This document shows, one piece after another, positions 6,630 through 9,798 of a DNA stretch of 9,798 nt. How positions within the stretch are numbered: position 1 is the first letter of the stretch; every line of letters begins with the position of its first letter. A program made the position numbers and the translations under genes. The notes beneath the pieces were generated by a model. It did not search any database. It was not told where the DNA came from and was given only the letters and a program-made list of their open reading frames with translations. Origin of the DNA: Candidatus Staskawiczbacteria bacterium (GTDB lineage: Bacteria > Patescibacteriota > Minisyncoccia > Minisyncoccales > Staskawiczbacteraceae); assembly GCA_943357015.1 (NCBI GenBank), contig CALRFZ010000026.1:1-9798 (forward strand), given 5' to 3'.

Positions 6630-6664
6630 AAAAGGGCTAGGTTGCTTTGCAACTTAGCCCTTTT
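6630..6664. terminator. bidirectional intrinsic terminator between convergent genes
   Basis: A 16-bp stem, AAAAGGGCTAGGTTGC (6630-6645) with its complement at 6649-6664, has one G-T wobble and a TTT loop. Both outer ends are A/T runs, so each strand ends in TTTT after the stem; the minus strand continues with AATTTTCT. It lies between the S1 gene and the convergent 202-aa gene and can serve both. A smaller repeat, GGTATAA-A-TTATACC (6665-6679), follows and contains the stop of the minus-strand gene. Confidence 0.88.
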
Positions 6665-6672
6665 GGTATAAA

Positions 6673-7281
6673 TTATACCTTAACAATTTCAATGGCGTCA
6701 TCGCCATCAATTTCTAACATCCGCGCAGGTTGGCGGATAATTTTTTGCGCGCCTTTTTCGTTTTTAGGCCGATCCCAAATCATTACGGGCGCGCCGTCAA
6801 TGTTAATTAACCATTCGGGCGCGTTGGCGTTAATACTTAATGAGCGAGCGCCGTCAACCGCCTGACCATCCAAAAAATATGGATTATCGTATGCGGTAAT
6901 CGCGTATCCTGCGTCTTCAAGAACAAATTCAAGTTCCTGACGAAGCGCTAGGCGCAATTTTACGAATTCGTCCGTAAGTTTGCCAACAAAATCGTGCCTA
7001 GCGTACTGACTGCGCAACTTAAGATACGGTGGCCCCTTTCGATCGTGACATCGCTCAAGAGAAACACTTACCAGTTCAAAACTTCTCGCTTCAATTTGCT
7101 CTGGCAAATAAGCTAGATAGCAATCGCGGGTAGATTCGATAAATTTTTCGCCCGCGATTGTCTGACCTCCTTCCTGAAAATCCTTTTCACACAAAAGGCT
7201 AAGAATGGTCGCCGGAATGCGATTTTCGCTGGCGATGCGCAAAGTCAGCATTAAGTGAACAAACTGGTGCAAGTAACGCAT
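6673..7281 (-). CDS. hypothetical protein, 202 aa, compositionally distinct
   Basis: I do not recognise the family. The ATG at 7281 is chosen because a near-consensus promoter (7349-7377) would start transcription near 7342 and because GGGGG lies 6 bp before it as a possible Shine-Dalgarno. The in-frame TTG at 7401 lies upstream of that promoter. The protein begins MRYLHQFVHLMLTLRIASEN and has no clear membrane segment. The N-terminal half looks mainly helical (to about 80). A charged helical stretch follows (about 100-122), then a probable beta-rich C-terminal part (126-202) with GYAITAYDNPYFLDG and WLINIDGAPVMIWDRPKNEK. Cysteines are at 31, 54 and 78. GC content is visibly higher than in neighbouring genes (29 of 60 bases in 6781-6840), with many GCG and CGC codons, which could mean recent transfer. 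It is a single-gene unit with its own promoter, structured leader and terminator. Confidence 0.75.
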   Translation of the reverse strand: MRYLHQFVHLMLTLRIASENRIPATILSLLCEKDFQEGGQTIAGEKFIESTRDCYLAYLPEQIEARSFELVSVSLERCHDRKGPPYLKLRSQYARHDFVGKLTDEFVKLRLALRQELEFVLEDAGYAITAYDNPYFLDGQAVDGARSLSINANAPEWLINIDGAPVMIWDRPKNEKGAQKIIRQPARMLEIDGDDAIEIVKV

Positions 7282-7312
7282 AACAAGCCCCCAAAAAAAG
7301 TTACCATTAAAA

Positions 7313-7328
7313 TCTTGGACACCCAAGA
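7313..7328 (-). other. leader hairpin of the 202-aa gene
   Basis: TCTTGG and CCAAGA form a perfect 6-bp stem with a 4-nt loop in the predicted 5' leader, about 30 nt before the ATG. The role is unknown; mRNA stability or translation control are options. Confidence 0.4.
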
Positions 7329-7332
7329 AATA

Positions 7333-7348
7333 CAAGCAACATTGCTTG
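7333..7348. promoter_or_regulatory. operator-like palindrome at the transcription start of the 202-aa gene
   Basis: CAAGCAA-CA-TTGCTTG is a 7-bp perfect inverted repeat with a 2-bp centre. It abuts the -10 box and covers the expected start near 7342. A repressor site is the simplest reading. In RNA the 5' end could also fold into a 6-bp hairpin. Confidence 0.55.
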
Positions 7349-7377
7349 ATGCTATCATTTAAATAATATATTGTCAA
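7349..7377 (-). promoter_or_regulatory. strong promoter of the 202-aa gene
   Basis: Read on the minus strand: a perfect -35 TTGACA (7372-7377), a 17-bp spacer, then the extended -10 TGA-TAGCAT (TAGCAT at 7349-7354). This is the closest match to the sigma70 consensus among the promoters of this window. Confidence 0.8.
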
Positions 7378-7381
7378 GACC

Positions 7382-7410
7382 TTGGAATATGTTATGGGCA
7401 ATGATAATAT
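7382..7410 (+). promoter_or_regulatory. promoter of ftsH
   Basis: TTGGAA (7382-7387), a 17-bp spacer and TAATAT (7405-7410) with the extended TGA just before it. The start would be near 7417, with a leader of about 24 nt. Its -35 is only 4 bp from the -35 of the divergent 202-aa gene. Confidence 0.65.
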
Positions 7411-7440
7411 GACATTATAAAATTAATAAAAATTTAGATT

Positions 7441-9348
7441 ATGAAACTTAATCCCTTGTTAAAAAACTTTCTTTTTGTGGTTGTTATTCTTTTAGCTATT
7501 GGAGGAGTATTTAGTTTGCTATATTTGCCTCAAGAGGAAATAAAATCTGTCTCACTTTCGCAATTAGTTAGTGATATCAATGCCGATAAAATTAAAAAAA
7601 TTGATGTTAGTGGCGACACGGCAATTATAACTTACAGCGACGATAAAACTGCCAAGTCAATGAAAGAATCAAATTCGGTATTATCCGATGTATTAGCTAA
7701 TTTGGGAGTAGATAAAACCAAGCTACAAAAAGTGCAAATTAGCGCTTCTGTCCAACAAGAAAGTATCTGGTCATGGTTAGTTCCACTTTTAGTTTATGGT
7801 ATTTTACCGCTAGTAGTTATTGGGTTTTTCTTTTGGTCTATGACTCGCCAAGCCCGCGGAAGCGCTGGTCAAGTATTTGATTTTACAAGATCCCGCGCTA
7901 AAATGTTTGGTTCTGACCCTAACAATAAAGAAAAAATTACTTTTAAAGATGCCGCCGGCTTAAAAGAAGCTAAAGAAGAATTAACTGAAATTGTTGACTT
8001 TTTAAAATTCCCTAAAAAATATTTGGCAATGGGGGCAAAAATTCCAAGAGGCGTGCTACTCTTGGGTTCAGCTGGGGTTGGAAAAACTTTGTTGGCGCGC
8101 GCCGTAGCAGGCGAAGCCAATGTGCCATTTTTTAGTATTTCTGGTTCTGAATTTGTGGAAATGTTTGTTGGTGTTGGGTCGGCCAGAGTACGCGACTTAT
8201 TTGCCACCGCCAAAAAAGCGGCGCCAGCGATTATTTTTATTGACGAATTAGATGCCATTGGCAGACACCGAGGCACGGGAATTGGTGGAGGACACGATGA
8301 GCGTGAACAAACTTTAAATATGATTTTAGTAGAAATGGACGGTTTTCAAAAAGAGACCGATGTGATAGTTATGGCTGCCACTAACAGGGGAGATATTTTA
8401 GATCCAGCGCTTTTGCGTCCAGGTCGGTTTGACCGCAAAATCATTTTAGACCCACCAGATGTTCACGACAGAGAAGCGATTTTAAAAATCCATTCAAAAG
8501 AAAAGCCCTTGGCCACTAATGTCAATTTTAAAGAAATTGCTGAAAGAACTCCGGGGTTTTCTGGTGCGGATTTAGCCAATATTGCCAACGAAGCAGCTTT
8601 AATGGCTGCTCGTCAAAATAAAACTGAAGTTTTTCAAGCAGATTTTTTGGAGGCCATTGAAAAAGTGCTTTTGGGACCAGAAAGAAAAAGTCATATTTTA
8701 TCCAAAAAAGAAAAGGAAGTTACAGCTTATCATGAAGCCGGTCACGCTTTGGTTTCTAGCAGTATTCCCGGTACAGACCCAGTTCGCAAAATTTCAATTA
8801 TTTCTCGCGGTATGGCGGGTGGATACACTTTTAAAGTCCAATCCGAAGAAAATAAATTGCGAAATAAAACTCAATTTTTAGCCGAAATTGCTATGCTTAT
8901 GGGTGGAATGTGTGCTGAAAGATTAATTTTTGGTGAAATGACCACGGGAGCTTCCAATGATTTGGAAAAAGCTTCTCATTTGGCTAGAAAAATTGTCAAA
9001 GAGTGGGGTATGTCATCGCTTGGCCCAATTGCCTTTGGCGACAAACAAGAAATGGTATTTATGGGTAAAGAAATTTCTGAGCAAAATAATTATTCTCAAG
9101 CCGTCGCCGAAAAAATTGATAAAGAAATTGAGAGTATTTTAAAGGGCGCGGAAAAACGGGCAACAGAAATTGTTACCAAACGCAAAGATATGCTAACTAA
9201 AATTGCTAAAGTTTTGATTGAAAAAGAAACCATAGAAAAAGAGGAATTTGAAAAAATTATGCACGAAAAACCGCAAGCTGTAAATCACAAGCCACAAGCT
9301 ATGACTAGTAAGTCACCAGTGGTGCCAAAATCTAAAAAAACTATTTAA
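7441..9348 (+). CDS. ftsH: ATP-dependent zinc metalloprotease FtsH
   Basis: Membrane-bound AAA+ protease that unfolds and degrades membrane and unstable cytosolic proteins, normally as a hexamer. The 635 aa are full length (E. coli about 644). Two membrane segments (about 8-29 and 111-133) enclose an extracytoplasmic domain. The ATPase domain has Walker A GSAGVGKT (209-216), pore loop MFVG (241-244), Walker B IIFIDEL with Asp268-Glu269, and the second region of homology NRGDILDPALLRPGRFDR with arginine fingers Arg326 and Arg329. The protease domain has HEAGH (431-435) and the third zinc ligand Asp507 in TTGASNDLEK. The Walker A core departs from the usual GPPGTGKT but keeps GxxGxGKT, so activity is expected. 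The C-terminal tail (about 607-635) is Lys/Pro rich with two KPQA words. No Shine-Dalgarno is seen. A hairpin and three tRNA genes follow on the same strand. Confidence 0.98.
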   Translation: MKLNPLLKNFLFVVVILLAIGGVFSLLYLPQEEIKSVSLSQLVSDINADKIKKIDVSGDTAIITYSDDKTAKSMKESNSVLSDVLANLGVDKTKLQKVQISASVQQESIWSWLVPLLVYGILPLVVIGFFFWSMTRQARGSAGQVFDFTRSRAKMFGSDPNNKEKITFKDAAGLKEAKEELTEIVDFLKFPKKYLAMGAKIPRGVLLLGSAGVGKTLLARAVAGEANVPFFSISGSEFVEMFVGVGSARVRDLFATAKKAAPAIIFIDELDAIGRHRGTGIGGGHDEREQTLNMILVEMDGFQKETDVIVMAATNRGDILDPALLRPGRFDRKIILDPPDVHDREAILKIHSKEKPLATNVNFKEIAERTPGFSGADLANIANEAALMAARQNKTEVFQADFLEAIEKVLLGPERKSHILSKKEKEVTAYHEAGHALVSSSIPGTDPVRKISIISRGMAGGYTFKVQSEENKLRNKTQFLAEIAMLMGGMCAERLIFGEMTTGASNDLEKASHLARKIVKEWGMSSLGPIAFGDKQEMVFMGKEISEQNNYSQAVAEKIDKEIESILKGAEKRATEIVTKRKDMLTKIAKVLIEKETIEKEEFEKIMHEKPQAVNHKPQAMTSKSPVVPKSKKTI

Positions 9349-9355
9349 AATCAAT

Positions 9356-9393
9356 AATCTTGCAAATTTCAAGGACTTAAAGTTTGCAAGATT
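9356..9393 (+). terminator. hairpin between ftsH and tRNA-Ile, possible terminator or processing site
   Basis: AATCTTGCAAA (9356-9366) and TTTGCAAGATT (9383-9393) are perfect 11-bp complements, extended inward by three pairs including a G-T wobble. It starts 7 bp after the ftsH stop and ends 4 bp before tRNA-Ile. No T tract follows, so it is not a standard intrinsic terminator. It may protect the ftsH 3' end or mark the cleavage point if tRNAs are co-transcribed. Confidence 0.6.
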
Positions 9394-9397
9394 GTGC

Positions 9398-9469
9398 GGA
9401 CCCGTAGCTCAACGGCAGAGCACTCGCCTTATACGCGATCGGTTGTTGGTTCGAATCCAGCCGGGTCCA
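9398..9469 (+). tRNA. tRNA-Ile (anticodon UAU)
   Basis: Full cloverleaf of 72 nt. The acceptor GGACCCG pairs with CGGGTCC, the D arm is GCTC/GAGC, and the T arm is GTTGG-TTCGAAT-CCAGC. The anticodon loop CTTATAC gives anticodon TAT at 9430-9432, which reads AUA. A37 and discriminator A73 fit tRNA-Ile. The outermost anticodon-stem pair (9423/9439) is a C-T mismatch. CCA is not encoded (CAA follows A73). Most bacteria read AUA with a CAU anticodon modified to lysidine, so UAU is unusual. AUA codons are used in this window, for example in the S1 gene. Confidence 0.92.
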
Positions 9470-9486
9470 CAATTTAGTAAAATCGC

Positions 9487-9561
9487 GCGCGACTAGCTCA
9501 GTGGTAGAGCATTTTCTTGACGTGAAAAGGGTCGGGGGTTCGATTCCCTCGTCGCGCACCA
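9487..9561 (+). tRNA. tRNA-Val (anticodon GAC)
   Basis: Cloverleaf with acceptor GCGCGAC/GTCGCGC, D arm GCTC/GAGC, anticodon stem TTTTC/GAAAA around loop TTGACGT (GAC at 9519-9521), and T arm GGGGG-TTCGATT-CCCTC. A73 is followed by CCA, so the 3' end appears to be encoded, unlike the two neighbouring tRNAs. It lies 17 bp after tRNA-Ile and probably shares its transcript. Confidence 0.95.
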
Positions 9562-9564
9562 ACT

Positions 9565-9593
9565 CATATTGAATCTAAAATATGTGTTTTTTT
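9565..9593 (+). terminator. weak A+T-rich terminator after tRNA-Val
   Basis: CATATT (9565-9570) pairs with AATATG (9579-9584) across an 8-nt loop, and a run of seven T (9587-9593) follows. The stem is short and A+T rich but sits where the tRNA-Ile/tRNA-Val transcript would end. Confidence 0.45.
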
Positions 9594-9620
9594 GTAAAAA
9601 AATTGGTTTTATGATACTAT
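9592..9620 (+). promoter_or_regulatory. promoter of tRNA-Leu
   Basis: TTGTAA (9592-9597), a 17-bp spacer and TACTAT (9615-9620) preceded by the extended TGA. The start would be near 9627, about 19 bp before the mature tRNA. The -35 overlaps the T tract of the preceding terminator. Confidence 0.6.
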
Positions 9621-9645
9621 TGGTTTGCATTAAGCTCTAAGTTAA

Positions 9646-9727
9646 GCTCCCGTGGCGGAATTGGTATACGCGCATGTCTTAGGAACATGTCTCGCAAGAG
9701 GTAGAGGTTCGAGTCCTCTCGGGAGCA
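9646..9727 (+). tRNA. tRNA-Leu (anticodon UAG)
   Basis: Class II tRNA of 82 nt. The acceptor GCTCCCG pairs with CGGGAGC, the anticodon stem is CATGT/ACATG around loop CTTAGGA (TAG at 9680-9682), and the long variable arm contains CTC-GCAA-GAG. The T stem AGAGG/CCTCT holds the loop TTCGAGT, and A73 is at 9727. CTA follows, so CCA is not encoded. It reads CUA and probably other CUN codons. Confidence 0.96.
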
Positions 9728-9742
9728 CTATATGGGTTTTTG

Positions 9743-9771
9743 TGGACAAATGGCGGGAAATGTAATATAAT
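9743..9771 (+). promoter_or_regulatory. promoter pointing out of the right edge
   Basis: TGGACA (9743-9748), a 17-bp spacer and a perfect TATAAT (9766-9771) lie just after tRNA-Leu. The start would be near 9778, so a plus-strand gene should begin beyond the window. Confidence 0.7.
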
Positions 9772-9798
9772 TCAAATAGTATACTTGTTAGAGTTTTT

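Noticed and set aside
7287..7300. GCCCCCAAAAAAAG as a third half-site of the palindromes around the PaaX/Cas2-like gene
   Set aside because: It lacks the GACGG/CGTC core and any matching second arm; the similarity is only a C run next to an A run.
7282..7401. Extension of the 202-aa gene to a TTG at 7401
   Set aside because: It would start upstream of the strong promoter at 7349-7377, and the added residues run through operator-like and leader hairpin DNA.
7869..9142. ORFs at 7869-8276 (minus), 8657-8881 and 8957-9142 (plus)
   Set aside because: All are out-of-frame or antisense shadows of the conserved ftsH coding sequence.
9377..9562. 61-aa minus-strand ORF with GIEPPT and LDSNQQP words
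   Set aside because: It is the antisense of tRNA-Ile and tRNA-Val. Peptides of this kind are a familiar false annotation that comes from reading tRNA genes backwards.

Overview
The window looks like chromosomal DNA of a low-GC bacterium with a small genome, most probably a member of the Patescibacteria (Candidate Phyla Radiation). The case is circumstantial. It rests on A+T-rich intergenic DNA, short genes of CPR style (a PaaX/Cas2-like protein, a membrane-anchored PsbP-like protein, a compact four-domain S1 protein), core genes scattered without their usual neighbours, almost no Shine-Dalgarno sequences, and a tRNA-Ile with a UAU anticodon. UGA is used as a stop by the PaaX-like gene, which argues against the lineages that read UGA as glycine.

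Left part (1-4170), all on the minus strand: a COG2220-type metallo-beta-lactamase-fold hydrolase, then a membrane-anchored PsbP-like protein, then a complete gyrA. The hydrolase gene is bracketed by two long A+T inverted repeats: 30-bp perfect arms directly after its stop, and 24-bp perfect arms with a 22-bp palindrome nested inside just before its start.

Middle part (4170-6670): a 67-aa orphan gene on the plus strand with its own promoter, Shine-Dalgarno and intrinsic terminator. Next is a minus-strand PaaX/Cas2-like gene flanked by two related palindromes (25 of 32 positions identical); one palindrome encodes the end of the protein and the other lies just upstream of its start. A divergent S1-domain (rpsA-like) gene follows. 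Its promoter carries an inverted repeat between -35 and -10, and its third S1 domain contains a GC-rich in-frame insert.

Right part (6670-9798): a convergent 202-aa gene of unknown family, higher in GC than its neighbours, with a near-consensus promoter and an operator-like palindrome at its expected transcription start. It faces a back-to-back promoter for ftsH, a complete membrane AAA+ zinc protease. A 3' hairpin separates ftsH from tRNA-Ile(UAU), tRNA-Val(GAC) and tRNA-Leu(UAG), and a clear promoter points out of the right edge.

No shared pathway links these genes. The core functions (DNA supercoiling, translation, membrane proteolysis, tRNAs) are interspersed with small accessory genes that form self-contained transcription units. 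The strongest candidate for something undescribed is the palindrome-flanked PaaX/Cas2-like unit at 4566-5203. Next are the paired A+T inverted repeats around the hydrolase gene and the UAU tRNA-Ile.
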